Positions 17,298-28,700 of a stretch of DNA of 42,719 nucleotides are shown here, piece after piece. Source of the stretch: Planctomycetota bacterium (GTDB lineage Bacteria > Planctomycetota > Phycisphaerae > Sedimentisphaerales > Anaerohalosphaeraceae). The stretch's first letter is position 1. Each line of letters begins with the position of its first letter. Location: NCBI GenBank assembly GCA_023143375.1, contig JAGLHQ010000011.1, forward strand, positions 1 to 42,719, in the 5' to 3' direction. The translations under genes and the position numbers were made by a program. The notes under the pieces are model-generated. The model ran no database searches. It saw nothing but the letters and a program-made list of their open reading frames with translations, and had not been told where the DNA came from.

Positions 17298-18215
17298 ATG
17301 GAAGATCCAAACGCACCTGACGAATCAGGGGTAACACCGGATACACCCGAGGACCAATCCACCTCAACAGACGCACCAGTCGAGACTGGGGTAACACCAT
17401 CGGAAGAAGCGCCGGCTGGAGGAGAAGAAAAAGGCGGAGACCTTACTGATCCTGCGGCAAAGCTAGAGATGAAGAAGTTGAGAGACGGGCAAAGACTGGC
17501 TGAGGAAGAAGCTATCGCCCTCAGAGAGCGGAATAGGAAACTTGAGGAGGAAGCCGCCGCCAGAACCAACGCTCCGACAGAGGAGTCTGCCACCAAGACT
17601 GGACCGCCGGAGTTTGACGATTACGACGATCCGGCGGAATACCACAAAGTAGCGGCTGACTATTCACTCAACGAGGCAATCGCCAAAAGGGACGAAAAGG
17701 ATAACCTCAAGAAACAGGCCGACGCGGTAGAGAACGCAACGGTCAAGTTCAACGAGGGCATCCCTGAGGCCAAAGTAAAGAACAAAGATTACGTCGAAGT
17801 CGCCAGAACCGCACAGGTCTATTGCTCTGATGAAATGGTATTGGAGATTGTGCAATGCGATGGCGCTCACGATATAGTCTACCATCTTGGCCAGAATCCT
17901 TCAGAAGCGAGGCGCATCGCCGGACTCTCTCAACTTCAACGGGCAAGAGAGTTGGGAAAACTGGAGGCAAGATTCGGAGGAAATCCTGACGAGCCGACAG
18001 GGGAACCAACACAAAAAACGATAACGCAGGCTGACGCGCCTGCCGCCGAACTACCTAGCGGTGGTACTGACGTAGATGACACCGCTATGACTACGGATGA
18101 GTTCGCCGAGAAACGCAAGGCAGAAAGGGCCGCGAAACGTGGAGCGGCGCCTAAAGCGGCAACTCAGGTCAATAGTAGGGAGGCAAGGAGAGCGACAGCC
18201 GTAAAGACAGGATAG
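17298..18215 (+). CDS. scaffolding-like protein
   Basis: 305 aa, acidic/charged, between portal and coat genes. Confidence 0.7.
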   Translation: MEDPNAPDESGVTPDTPEDQSTSTDAPVETGVTPSEEAPAGGEEKGGDLTDPAAKLEMKKLRDGQRLAEEEAIALRERNRKLEEEAAARTNAPTEESATKTGPPEFDDYDDPAEYHKVAADYSLNEAIAKRDEKDNLKKQADAVENATVKFNEGIPEAKVKNKDYVEVARTAQVYCSDEMVLEIVQCDGAHDIVYHLGQNPSEARRIAGLSQLQRARELGKLEARFGGNPDEPTGEPTQKTITQADAPAAELPSGGTDVDDTAMTTDEFAEKRKAERAAKRGAAPKAATQVNSREARRATAVKTG

Positions 18216-18224
18216 AGGTTTATT

Positions 18225-19424
18225 ATGACGTTACCAACCAATACCCTATTGACAATTGACATGATTACAACCGAGGCACTGGTTGTTCTCCATGAGCAGT
18301 TGAATCTCATAGGGAATATCAACAGGCAGTACGACGATCAATTCGCCAAAAGCGGCGGTAAAATCGGTTCGACGCTCCGCATCAGGGAGCCGAACCAGTT
18401 TACCGTCAGGACTGGCCGAGTTGCTTCGCCGCAGGACGTAACCAATACGCAGGTTACTCTGACGTTGGCTACTCAGAAGGGCGTCGATATGGAGTTTTCA
18501 TCCGCAGAGATGGCGCTCGATATTGACCTATTCTCTGAGAATTACATCACGCCGGCCATGCAGAGACTTGCCTCAGAGATCGAGGCGGACGTTTTCACAG
18601 TCACACAGGACGTCTACAATCTCGTTGGTACGCCTGGAACGACACCGGCTACACTCAAGGTCTTCTTGGATGCTAAGGCGAAACTCCAACAGTTCCTTAC
18701 TCCAAGGGGCAACCGGAATATGACGATCAATTCCGATACAGAGGCGTCGATAGTCGATGCCCTCAAGGGACTCTTTCAGGATTCTAGCGCTATCTCAAGG
18801 CAGTATCTTGAAGGACTCATGGGCAGAACTGCCGGCATGGACTGGTGGCAGAATGAGTTGATCCATGTCCACACGAACGGATCAATGGGCGGCACGCCGC
18901 TTGTCGATGGTGCTTCACAGACTGGTTCGTCACTTGTAACCGATGGATGGGGAACTTCAAATACTATCACCAAGGGTACAGTAATCACCCTTGCCGGCGT
19001 ATTTGCGGTTCATCCCGAGACCAAGACAGCATATCCGTTCCTACAGCAGTTCGTCGTAACCGCGTTAGCCACGGCTAGTTCCGGCGCCGCTACGCTTGCC
19101 ATAAGCCCGTCTATTACCACTTCGGGCGCGAGACAGACCGTAAGTGGCAGTCCGGCTGATAATGCTGTTATAACGCCTGTAGGGGCCGCCTCAACTGCCT
19201 ATGCTCAAAACTTAGCGTTCCACAAGGATGCCTTCACGTTTGTAACGGCAGACCTTGAGCTCTACGCGGACGCAAAGCAGATTTCAAGGCAGGTGATGGA
19301 CGGCATATCCATGAGGATATGGCAGGCATCAGACATCAGAGAGGATAGCAATATAACGCGAATCGATGTCCTGTACGGCTTTTTAGCAACAAGGCCGCAA
19401 TTAGCGTGCAGGGTTACTTCTTAA
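18225..19424 (+). CDS. major capsid protein (P22 coat-like)
   Basis: 399 aa; LNLIGNINRQYDDQFAKSGGKIGSTLRIREPNQFTVRTGR...TQKGVDMEFSSAEMALDIDLFSENYITPAMQRLASEIEADVF. Confidence 0.9.
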   Translation: MTLPTNTLLTIDMITTEALVVLHEQLNLIGNINRQYDDQFAKSGGKIGSTLRIREPNQFTVRTGRVASPQDVTNTQVTLTLATQKGVDMEFSSAEMALDIDLFSENYITPAMQRLASEIEADVFTVTQDVYNLVGTPGTTPATLKVFLDAKAKLQQFLTPRGNRNMTINSDTEASIVDALKGLFQDSSAISRQYLEGLMGRTAGMDWWQNELIHVHTNGSMGGTPLVDGASQTGSSLVTDGWGTSNTITKGTVITLAGVFAVHPETKTAYPFLQQFVVTALATASSGAATLAISPSITTSGARQTVSGSPADNAVITPVGAASTAYAQNLAFHKDAFTFVTADLELYADAKQISRQVMDGISMRIWQASDIREDSNITRIDVLYGFLATRPQLACRVTS

Positions 19425-19437
19425 CCTAAACCTGGGA

Positions 19438-19917
19438 GTGGCGGCGGACAGGCCAACCGCCGCCACTTACCACAAAGAGGATGATATGAGTGCAGAGAGA
19501 GAGTTTGTAGCGGGAGACGGGGAGGCATTTGGTTCAGAAAAAGACCTCAAAGAGTATGAGGCAATGCGAGAGCGAGACAGCAATACCAGGACGTATGTTT
19601 ACGACAAAGAGACCGGCCAAGCATTGCTATGCGACAATGCAGAGGCCTCGAAAAAGCTCATCAAGACCGGCAAATATGTCGATACGCCTGCCAAGTGCAA
19701 AGGCAAGGTTGAGCAGGTGGCCGAGAACACGGGGGACGGCAAGGAACTGGATTGGCTCAAACTCAAAGCCAAAGACGTCAAGAAGATGGAGCGAACCGTG
19801 CTTGAGGAGAAGATGTACTACCTCAAACTCATGCCCGAAGAGAGTATGACAAACGCCGATATGCTAAAGGTTATTCAGGTCAAACTGGAGGCCGACGCTG
19901 AGACCGGCGAGGAGTAA
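19438..19917 (+). CDS. hypothetical protein in head module
   Basis: 159 aa charged; probable functional start at an internal ATG after AAAGAGGATG. Confidence 0.55.
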   Translation: MAADRPTAATYHKEDDMSAEREFVAGDGEAFGSEKDLKEYEAMRERDSNTRTYVYDKETGQALLCDNAEASKKLIKTGKYVDTPAKCKGKVEQVAENTGDGKELDWLKLKAKDVKKMERTVLEEKMYYLKLMPEESMTNADMLKVIQVKLEADAETGEE

Positions 19918-19963
19918 CTATTAGGGACGACGGGTAGCGCCGTCGTCCCGTTCAGGAGTTATT

Positions 19964-20683
19964 ATGGCAACGGCAAGAGATTTAATAAAATTAGCATTTG
20001 GCGCTCTTACATTGCAGGCCGCAGGCGACGATGTAGACCCGAACGACGAGGCTGACGCCCTTACGATTCTCAATATGATGCTGGGAACATGGGGCAATAA
20101 ACGTACTCGTATCCTCTCGTCGGTTAAGGAGGGTTTTACGCTCACCATAGGGCAGACGACCTATACAATCGGAACGGGTGGAGATTTCAGCACCGAGAGG
20201 CCGGTTAAGATCGAAAAGGCTTTTGTCCGTGATAGTAACAACCAGGATCATCCTGTGAAGATTATCGTAGACAGGGCGGAGTACGAAGGAATAATAGATA
20301 AGAATATTTCTGCTCGTCCCTATAAACTTTATTTTGAGCGCGTATTTGATTCTTCGCGCGGCAACATTCTTCTGAACCGAGCGCCGGACACAGCCGAGAC
20401 TCTTTTTCTTATCATGTGGAAGCCGTTTACTACTTTCTCTTTGGCAACTGATGTCGTCGTGCTACCGAACGGGTACGAGGAGGCGATCTATACTCAACTC
20501 GCTATAAGGTTGGCCCCGCATTTCGGCAAGACAGTATCACAGGAATTGGCAACTATTGCCGGTGATGCCGTCGGCGCGATAGACAAGGTGAACTTGGAAG
20601 TGCCGATTGTTCGGCCAGACGCTCCGAGAGGAACCGGAGATGGTAATTATTACGACAGGGTAGATGTGAGGTCCGATACTTGA
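19964..20683 (+). CDS. P22 gp4-like tail accessory / packaged DNA stabilisation protein
   Basis: 239 aa; DEADALTILNMMLGTW...TIGQTTYTIGTGGDFSTERPVKIEKAFVRD..DHPVKII. Confidence 0.8.
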   Translation: MATARDLIKLAFGALTLQAAGDDVDPNDEADALTILNMMLGTWGNKRTRILSSVKEGFTLTIGQTTYTIGTGGDFSTERPVKIEKAFVRDSNNQDHPVKIIVDRAEYEGIIDKNISARPYKLYFERVFDSSRGNILLNRAPDTAETLFLIMWKPFTTFSLATDVVVLPNGYEEAIYTQLAIRLAPHFGKTVSQELATIAGDAVGAIDKVNLEVPIVRPDAPRGTGDGNYYDRVDVRSDT

Positions 20684-22194
20684 CGCAAAGGATCAAGATA
20701 CCGTTTGTGGGCCCTGCCTACGAGTCTAAGAGCAAGAATGTCAACGCTCAGAGGAGCGTAAATCTCTATCTTGAGACCGGCGGTTTCGAGGGCAAGAGCA
20801 GTATAGCGCTCTACGGTACTCCAGGTCTTGAATTATTCGCAACGCTTGGAGGTGATGGGGTTCGAGGTGAGTATCATCCTCCGTCGAAAAACCTATTTGC
20901 AGTCTCAGGAAATACCTTCTACGAGGTGAACCGTGCCGGTGTGGTCACTGAAAGAGGTACGCTCAACTCGTCCTCTGGTCGCGTATCTATGGTCGATAAC
21001 GGTACGCAAATTATGATTGTCGATGGCGTAGACGGCTACATATATAATCTTGACACAACAGCTTTTGTTCAAATTACTGATTCCGATTTTCCTGGCGCCG
21101 ACACCGTAACTTTTGTAGACGGTTATTTTGCAGTTAATAAACCAGATACCGGCAGGTGGCATGTATCGGCTTTGTTAGACGGTCTTTCGTGGGATGCTAC
21201 TGATTTCACCACGGCAGAAAGCAGTCCTGATGAACTTGTGGCCGTTCTCAATATCCAGGGCACAGTGCATGCGTTCGGCAGATACACAACAGAGATTTAT
21301 TATAATTCGGCGGCTGTTTTCCCATTCGACAGAATAAGCGGCGGCATAATGAAGTGGGGGATAGAGGCTAGATTCTCTTTGTCCGAGGCAGATAATACCG
21401 CTTTTTGGCTTGGTCGGAATCTATCGGGCGGCCATGTTGTTTTACGCAAGCAGGGATATGATGCCATAAGAGTTTCTGACCATGCCGTAGAGGAAGCAAT
21501 GGATAAGATGTCTACAGTTTCAGACGCTTTTTCTTATTCCTATACTTCTCGGGGACACACTTTTTATGTCTTGACTTTTCCAACAGGAAATCAGACGTGG
21601 GTTCTTGATATTACGACAGGGCTCTGGCATGAAAGGCAAAGCTATAAAGAAGGCGGTTCCATAAGGCATAGGGCAAACGCTCATTTTTATTTCATAGACG
21701 AACATATTGTGGGCGACTTCGAGAGCGGAAAACTTTATAAAATGCGCGACGATGTTTTGACGGATGATGGAGATCCGATTGAACGTATACGCAGAACACA
21801 ACGAGTAACGGATCGAGAAAAAAATATCGTATATTCTCGTCTTGAGGTTGATATGGAAACAGGTGTCGGGCTCTCGACAAGTTCAACGGACGAGACTGAA
21901 GCGTTTTTTGCAGACGGCAGTATTTTGGCCGACGGTTCAAAACTTGCCGGTGATGATTCGGTTGTAGGTGGCGAGATAAATCCTGCGGCCATGCTCAGGT
22001 GGAGCGACGATGGTGGACACACTTGGTCTAACGAGAAGTGGCGCTCGATGGGTAAAAAAGGTGAATACGGAAAGAGAGTGGTGTGGAATAGATTAGGCTT
22101 TGGCAGGGACAGGATTTGGGAATTGAAAATAACTGACCCCGTAAAGGTTGTAATTATAGGCGCCGTCGCAGATATTGAAGTAATGGCCGCATAA
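20680..22194 (+). CDS. P22 gp10-like packaged DNA stabilisation protein
   Basis: 504 aa; PFVGPAYESKSKNVNAQRSVNLYLE...LYGTPGLELFATLG. Confidence 0.8.
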   Translation: MTQRIKIPFVGPAYESKSKNVNAQRSVNLYLETGGFEGKSSIALYGTPGLELFATLGGDGVRGEYHPPSKNLFAVSGNTFYEVNRAGVVTERGTLNSSSGRVSMVDNGTQIMIVDGVDGYIYNLDTTAFVQITDSDFPGADTVTFVDGYFAVNKPDTGRWHVSALLDGLSWDATDFTTAESSPDELVAVLNIQGTVHAFGRYTTEIYYNSAAVFPFDRISGGIMKWGIEARFSLSEADNTAFWLGRNLSGGHVVLRKQGYDAIRVSDHAVEEAMDKMSTVSDAFSYSYTSRGHTFYVLTFPTGNQTWVLDITTGLWHERQSYKEGGSIRHRANAHFYFIDEHIVGDFESGKLYKMRDDVLTDDGDPIERIRRTQRVTDREKNIVYSRLEVDMETGVGLSTSSTDETEAFFADGSILADGSKLAGDDSVVGGEINPAAMLRWSDDGGHTWSNEKWRSMGKKGEYGKRVVWNRLGFGRDRIWELKITDPVKVVIIGAVADIEVMAA

Positions 22195-22203
22195 GGAGGA
22201 TTT

Positions 22204-22422
22204 ATGAGTATGTTAAGCGATCCAAACGATCCAAAAGGACAGACTTCATCCATGAGGGTTATGTGTTTTTGCTCTCTTGTTGTATCGGTAGTTTTCGGCT
22301 TTATAACGCTTACAAGGCCAATGGCAGACCCAAACGTGGGTATATATATAACCACCATCTTTGTTGTAGGGGCTTTCGCTCCAAAAGCCGTACAAAAATT
22401 CGCGGAGGAAAAAGTAAAATGA
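22204..22422 (+). CDS. small membrane protein
   Basis: 72 aa with two hydrophobic segments; ATGA coupling to next gene. Confidence 0.6.
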   Translation: MSMLSDPNDPKGQTSSMRVMCFCSLVVSVVFGFITLTRPMADPNVGIYITTIFVVGAFAPKAVQKFAEEKVK

Positions 22423-24098
22423 AAAAGATATTCAACGGTGTACTTGCGGTAATCCTGGCTACTTGTTTATTGGGCGGCATCGGCAACGCGGCAGACGAAC
22501 GCATACAGTCCTCCGAGCGTATGGTGGGGGCCGGCCATTCCACTCTCTCGGACACTCTCAATCGCCTTTCTCTTATCGAACACAATAACGATGGCACGCA
22601 TGATCTGCTTACACAGGTTACAGACCCGTGGATAGATGTTAGGGCATATGGAGCAATAGCCAATGATGGGCTAGACGATTCCACGGCAGTGCAGGCGGCC
22701 ATTGATGCGGCCAAGGGGACATCTGAAACCGACCCTTCCCTTACAGTATTTTTCCCGTCTGGAACATATAATCTGGCTACAGCTATCACTTGGCACGATT
22801 CCAATATAATAGGACAACAGGCTAATAGTGGTGTAAGGATATATTGGGATGGCGCGGCGGGGGCAACTGTATTTACTAAGCCAGTCGCAACTTGGGGCGG
22901 CAGTTCACATGGCATAATGGAGGGGATTAACTTTAGAGGCGGCACTAATGAGCCAGCCACCTGGATTGACCTAACAGCTAATATAATAGATAAAAATTTC
23001 AAGTTAAGCAGGGTTCACTTTGGTGATAGTGGAGCAGTCGGTTTAGGTTGCACGGGCGATGCTATAAAAATTGGCAGATGGGTGAACGTACATTGGGAAG
23101 ACTTGAGATTTGATTCAGTTGGTGGGTATGCGATAAGAGCTACCCCTACTAGCATACAACATCTTAGTTCGTTTATACTGGATAAGTTTACTTACGACCA
23201 AAATAGGTCTAGTGGCCCTGCCTCTGGTATGATTATGGTTGATAATTCTGATGATGCTACAAATTTAGGAACCTTTGAAATTTCTAATGGAAGAATCGAA
23301 ATAAATACAGCATGGACAGGGAATCAGGCCATTGTCACCCTCAAAATTTTAAATGTTCCAACAGCTACAAATTCGTTAGGACTTGTTTTAAGAAATGTTA
23401 CTTATCAAGATTCCGCAAGCATGGCGAATGATAATATTTTATATAGGGAGACTACAAATACTACTGGCAGAGAATCTTTAATACTAGACAATTTTAGAGG
23501 TTCAGGTATATCAACAATGCTTGGGGGTACTTGGCCTTCTAATCAATACTTACCATCCGTTGGTAATGTGGCCTATGTTGCGATGAACACATTATTAGAT
23601 GGAGTCTTGGAAATTGGAGCACAAGGAAGAGACGCGTTTATATTCCATAGGAGCACCCTTTCTACAGATAATTCACTTGCTGTAGGCGTTTCTACAGATG
23701 CAGACAATCGACTTGAGATTTTATCTACAGGACAAATATCTTGGGGTAATGGAACCGACGCAGTAGATACGAACCTATATCGAAATGGCGTGGGTCAACT
23801 TAAAACAGATGGGTCTATCGTTAAAGCGATAGGCACTCTAGCGGACAGTGCGACACCGTCAATATCTGCTGGCGGCGACCTTTGGTTGACAGGGGGAACG
23901 ACTACGGTTACTGACATTTCTGGTGGCGCCGAGGGGCAAACAATAACCATTCTTTCAGAGCACGCTATAACTATTACGGACGGCACTAATTTCTTTTTAA
24001 GTGGTTCGGCAAATTTCGTTATGGCATCAACGGATAGCCTTGTCATTGTTCAAAAAGCGGATGGTAATTGGTATGAAGTATCTAGAAGTGTGAATTAA
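22419..24098 (+). CDS. tailspike-like pectate-lyase-fold protein with N-terminal signal-peptide-like segment
   Basis: WIDVRAYGAIANDGLDDSTAVQAAIDAAKG; N-terminus MKKIFNGVLAVILATCLLGGIGNAADE; start at ATG 22419 (RBS GCGGAGGAA), not 22263. Confidence 0.75.
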   Translation: MKKIFNGVLAVILATCLLGGIGNAADERIQSSERMVGAGHSTLSDTLNRLSLIEHNNDGTHDLLTQVTDPWIDVRAYGAIANDGLDDSTAVQAAIDAAKGTSETDPSLTVFFPSGTYNLATAITWHDSNIIGQQANSGVRIYWDGAAGATVFTKPVATWGGSSHGIMEGINFRGGTNEPATWIDLTANIIDKNFKLSRVHFGDSGAVGLGCTGDAIKIGRWVNVHWEDLRFDSVGGYAIRATPTSIQHLSSFILDKFTYDQNRSSGPASGMIMVDNSDDATNLGTFEISNGRIEINTAWTGNQAIVTLKILNVPTATNSLGLVLRNVTYQDSASMANDNILYRETTNTTGRESLILDNFRGSGISTMLGGTWPSNQYLPSVGNVAYVAMNTLLDGVLEIGAQGRDAFIFHRSTLSTDNSLAVGVSTDADNRLEILSTGQISWGNGTDAVDTNLYRNGVGQLKTDGSIVKAIGTLADSATPSISAGGDLWLTGGTTTVTDISGGAEGQTITILSEHAITITDGTNFFLSGSANFVMASTDSLVIVQKADGNWYEVSRSVN

Positions 24099-24111
24099 GG
24101 AGGTGGAGTAG

Positions 24112-24927
24112 ATGGTAGAGCCGATAACATTAGCGCTGGGTTTAAGCGCCGGCGCAAGCATACTGTCGAGTATCTTTGGCGGTAAAGCACAGGAGCGCGG
24201 CGCAAGGGCGGCGGCAGAAGCAACAACAACCGCCGCAAGAGAATCGACTGCTTTATTGCGCGAACAATTTGAGACTACGCGCGAGGACTTAGAGCCTTTC
24301 CGCGAGTTCGGCACTGCGGCGCTTCAAAGTCTTGGCGATTTGCTTGGCCTCACTACTCCAGGGCGAGAACCCTCTGCGCAATTCGGCTCCTTAACAGAGC
24401 CCTTTACAGGCGAAGGACTTGCCGAAGACCCAGGATTTCAATTCCGACTCAAAACCGGAACAGAAGCGATAGAAAAAAGCGCGGCGGCCAGAGGTAAATT
24501 GCTTTCTGGTGAGACTGGCAAGGCGCTTACAGCATTTGGCCAAGAGTTCGCTTCGACGGAATTTGAGAGAGCATTTAACCGTCGTCGTACTGAACAACAG
24601 GACGTGTTCTCTAGGCTCTTTGGTATATCAGAGGCAGGCAGAGGCGCTACGGTAACTGGAGCGCAGGCCGGCCTAGGAACGGCACAGGCACAAGCAGGCA
24701 ATATCAATCTTGCCGGACAAGCGCGCGCTCAAGCCGAAATAAACGCGGCCAATGCAAGGGCAAGCACTTTTTCCGGTATAAATCAGGCGATACAGGGCAC
24801 GACAGGGAATATATTATTTAGCAATTTCTTGGGTAATCGGCCAGTCGCACCGACTACTACTACGGCGCCAGTCGCATTACCTGGTGGAGCCGCAGGAGCA
24901 ATAAGGCCTAGACCGATCTTTACATAA
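24112..24927 (+). CDS. ejection/internal virion protein (P22 gp7-like)
   Basis: 271 aa; ALGLSAGASILSSIFGGKAQERGARAAAEATTTAARESTALLREQFETTREDLEPFREFG. Confidence 0.65.
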   Translation: MVEPITLALGLSAGASILSSIFGGKAQERGARAAAEATTTAARESTALLREQFETTREDLEPFREFGTAALQSLGDLLGLTTPGREPSAQFGSLTEPFTGEGLAEDPGFQFRLKTGTEAIEKSAAARGKLLSGETGKALTAFGQEFASTEFERAFNRRRTEQQDVFSRLFGISEAGRGATVTGAQAGLGTAQAQAGNINLAGQARAQAEINAANARASTFSGINQAIQGTTGNILFSNFLGNRPVAPTTTTAPVALPGGAAGAIRPRPIFT

Positions 24928-24940
24928 AGGGAGAAATGCA

Positions 24941-25798
24941 ATGCCAGACGGACAGGTTTTTAATTTACCAGAGATATTCCAAAGGGCCGAGACTGTAAAA
25001 GCCAATCGCCTTTCGAGTCGGATAAATGAGTTGAGGTTGGCAGGCGCAGAAACAGCCTCCAGGCGAGCGACACAGAGACAAGATATTCTCGCTGGTGGTG
25101 GGGGCCCTCAAGAACTAGCCGGCGCAGGTCTAGTAGATGAGGCTTTTGATCTAAAAAAGATTCAGGATGAATCTACTGCCAATAGCCTCGCTATACGGCA
25201 GGGCGTAGCGAACCTGAAGGGTACAAAATTGACGAACGCCAAGAAGAAGTTTAACGTATTGGGTCTTGCTAACCTGGCGTTGACAGATGCGTATACTGAG
25301 CTTATCCAAAAAGGGACTTCTCGGCCAGAGGCCATTATCAAACTGCAACCACTTCTCAACAAGACAAACGAAGCGCTCAGAAATGCCGACTTCAGCGAGC
25401 AAGACCTTATGGTCTCGTTCGACCCTGAAAGGTCTGCGTCATTTGTCAATATGTCGAAAGAGGCTCTCGGGGAGATAGGAACGCGAGAGACAAGGGAGGG
25501 TACAGAAGCGACAAGAAAGGCAACCGAGAAAGAAAGAGTTACCAAGAGAGCAGAGGCAAAAGTGAAAACCAAACGTGGCGCTCGCAAGCGTCTTTCGGAT
25601 ATAGGCGTGGCGAAGGCTCGACTGCTCTCAAGGACTCCGGTAGATGAGAGTTTTGCAAAGCTCATGGGCATAGAGGGCGTCAATGTGCAGAATGTCGAAG
25701 AAGTCAAGGCCGCACTCGCAACCCTTGAGTCGGAGGCCGTGGCTCTCAGGAATGAGTTTAATCTCGGCGGCCTAGAGGAAATATTTGGAGGTAAGTAA
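24941..25798 (+). CDS. internal virion/ejection-like protein
   Basis: 285 aa helical, between ejection genes. Confidence 0.55.
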   Translation: MPDGQVFNLPEIFQRAETVKANRLSSRINELRLAGAETASRRATQRQDILAGGGGPQELAGAGLVDEAFDLKKIQDESTANSLAIRQGVANLKGTKLTNAKKKFNVLGLANLALTDAYTELIQKGTSRPEAIIKLQPLLNKTNEALRNADFSEQDLMVSFDPERSASFVNMSKEALGEIGTRETREGTEATRKATEKERVTKRAEAKVKTKRGARKRLSDIGVAKARLLSRTPVDESFAKLMGIEGVNVQNVEEVKAALATLESEAVALRNEFNLGGLEEIFGGK

Positions 25799-28700
25799 TT
25801 GGCCCTACAAGAAACATACCCAGGTCTTACAGGTAAGATCAATACGGCTCTTGACGCCGGATTCGACGAGAAGGCTATACAGGCCAAAATCCTTGAGCGC
25901 ATCGAGGCGGCCCGTGGGCGCGGTTTTTCTCAGATAGAGATAGAGGAACACCTTGGAGTAGTGCCCTTGGAGGCCACCACAGCGCCGCAAGCGGTCACTC
26001 CACCCATTGATACCAATATCCCTAAAACGCCTCAAATAGCCCCTGTAGTGCCTCAAGCGGCCCCTATTCCGAGCGACTTCGAGGCTATAAGCGCAGGTTC
26101 GCCTCTTGGGGCCGGCCTAGAAGCTGTGCCTGAAGTACCGACACCTGAGCCCATAAAGCAGTTTGGCCGTGAAGCGATAGGGTTGGGCGAGGCGGCTGTG
26201 GAGCAGTTCGGCGCCCTGGGCGCGTTCTTCCCCGAGTCGGCCATTGCCGGAGCCCCAGGACTTAAGAAGTTGATAGAGACCGGAGACGTCAATCAGGCTA
26301 CCAAGGCTATCGAGGAAACCCGAGAGATCGTGCGTCCCGCGCTTGTGAGGACTCCAAGGACCAAAGAAGGCAAGATTGCTAGTGAGCGCGTAGGACGGTT
26401 CTTAGACTGGCTTATCGCTACGCCGGCAGAAACCATAGGCGATATGGTCCAGAAAGGCGCTCTGGCCCGAGGAACCTTCCTTTCGACCTTGCCCTTGCCG
26501 GCAGACGTAAAGGAGTCAGGCGCCGCGCTACTCGCCGCAGGAGCGAATATTATAGCCGAGTTCGCCGGCTTTGCGGCGTTACTAGGGGGTCCGAAGAAGT
26601 TGAAGGGCAAACCACCGACCAAGCCAGTCTTGACCGAAAAGGCACTCATTGAGCTTGAGAAGCATATACCCGAGGGTTTTGACGCTATTTCTGAGACGAT
26701 AAGGCCAATACCTGAGACGAAAGCGCTTAAGCCTGAGACGGCAATAAAGCCGAAGGTAAAACCAGTGGAAGCAAAGCCTGTGGTTAAGCCATCCCTCGAA
26801 CTAACAGAACAACCACGATCTTTCGGGGGCGAAATTCTTAAGCCAAAAGAGGCCAAGGAAATCAAAGAAGGCAAGCGCTTTGACTTTATGAACCCACTCA
26901 AGAGCGAGAAGGGCGCTGTTGATGTAAGCGGACTCAAGGAAGCTACTAAGTCCATTAGGAAGAAATTTGGCCTGTCTGATCCGACTTCTACAATAGGAAA
27001 AGGTGGAGTCAATGCTGTTGAAAAATGGCGTACACATAAAAATACGGGTATGCTTAAAGCTCAGCGCGTCCATAAAGCTATAACCGATATAATACCAGAT
27101 ACCAAAAAACGTGCAGAGATCACCCATGCTCTTGATTCGCCTGAGAAGGTAAAAAATCTCGATCCGGCACAGAAGAAAATGCACAATGAGATACAAAAAA
27201 TGTATGCCAATTTTGCTAAAAGACTTAAGGAAGAAGGAATATTGGAGGCGCAAAGAGAGGCTTACGTTAATCATATTATTCTTAAAAAACCAACTACAGG
27301 AAAAGCCATTAAACCAGGAATAGGCGCTCTAAGCACTCGTCCAGGTTTTACGCGTCCAAGAAAGGTAACGCCTGATGGTAGAGACGTTACGCTTCAAGAA
27401 TGGAAGGATTTAGGCTATACAGTAGTAGAAGATATAGCCGATCTTGCCGCCGTTTATCAAAATACAGCAGAACAGGCGATTGCAAACAAGCAACTTGTCG
27501 ATTGGCTTAAGACCGCCAAAACCGAATCAGGACAACCTGCCTTGCAAGTGCTTAGGAAAATACCTTTAGAAGAAAAAGACAATTATATCCTTGTAGATGA
27601 AATTCAATTACAAAAACATGCCGGCAGAGTTATTGAGAAAGCCGGAAAGAAAGAGACCTTGCTTTTCAAAGAAGCAACTGGCCTACATAAAGACCTTTGG
27701 CCGACGATAGATAATATACTCCGTGATCGTCGGCCTCCTGGTCCAATTTATTCTGGATTTGCTAAAACTCGCGGTGTTGTTAAGCGTGTTATTATGTTCA
27801 ATCCATTGATTCACGGATTTAATACTGAAAGCAATGTCATGATGGCGCTCGGCACAGAATACCCAATTAAACGACTCCAAAAAATGACACCAGAAAAGAT
27901 AGCTAGACTTGAAATGGAGATGGTTGAGAGCGGAGTCGAGTTAATAGGTTTGTTTGATGTGGGCAAGCGATTAGAATTAGATGCTTACGAACTCAAGATA
28001 CCAAGCACAAAGTCTCTTAGAGAGCACGTTACGAATCCATTAAAAGCTATCAGAGATACCGGTGATAGAATATTATGGGATAAGTTTGTAAAATCTGGAC
28101 AGATGCTTGTTTTTGAGACTTTGCGTGAACGGTTTGAGAGAGGTTCGATAACGCTATCCTTTAAGCGAGGGTCAGATGGAGTATTTAAAATGATACCCTC
28201 AATAGGACGCAAAAAGGAAATGACCAAAGGCGAGGCGGGTAGAGCGGCGGCCATGATGACAAACGATCTACTCGGTACTCTGCCTACAACTTGGTTCACA
28301 AAGAATCAACGCAAATTGCTTTTTAACCTCATGTTTGCTCGCAACTGGACGGTCTCGAACTTGAGAACAATCACGGGCGCTACCGGTGGCTTTGCGAGGT
28401 CTCCATTGTTGCCAAAATTTCTACGCTTCGAGGACGTTACTGACGCGCAACTGAAGGCTATGAGTAGCCAATACAGGCGCGTTGTTATTAAAGGCGTAAT
28501 AGGAGCAGTAGTGTCGGCTGATGCAGTACAACTCATGCTTCTTAAAATCAATTCACCGGACGACATTCATCATATATGGGAAAACGAGGAAGGGCACAAA
28601 CTCGACATTGACACTGGTCAGATAGATAAGAAGGGTCGTAAAATTTATGCTAAAAACTGGTTCTTCAGGCAGATAGACGACTACGCCAAACTTCTTGAAG

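Noticed and set aside
22263-24098. 611-aa version of the spike ORF
   Set aside because: The first 52 codons overlap the small membrane gene out of frame; a good RBS precedes ATG 22419.
26293-27012. Long antisense ORFs (also 22310-23002, 21735-22358, 25162-25902)
   Set aside because: They lie opposite well-supported structural genes and have Ser/Pro/Ala-rich composition typical of antisense readings of coding DNA.
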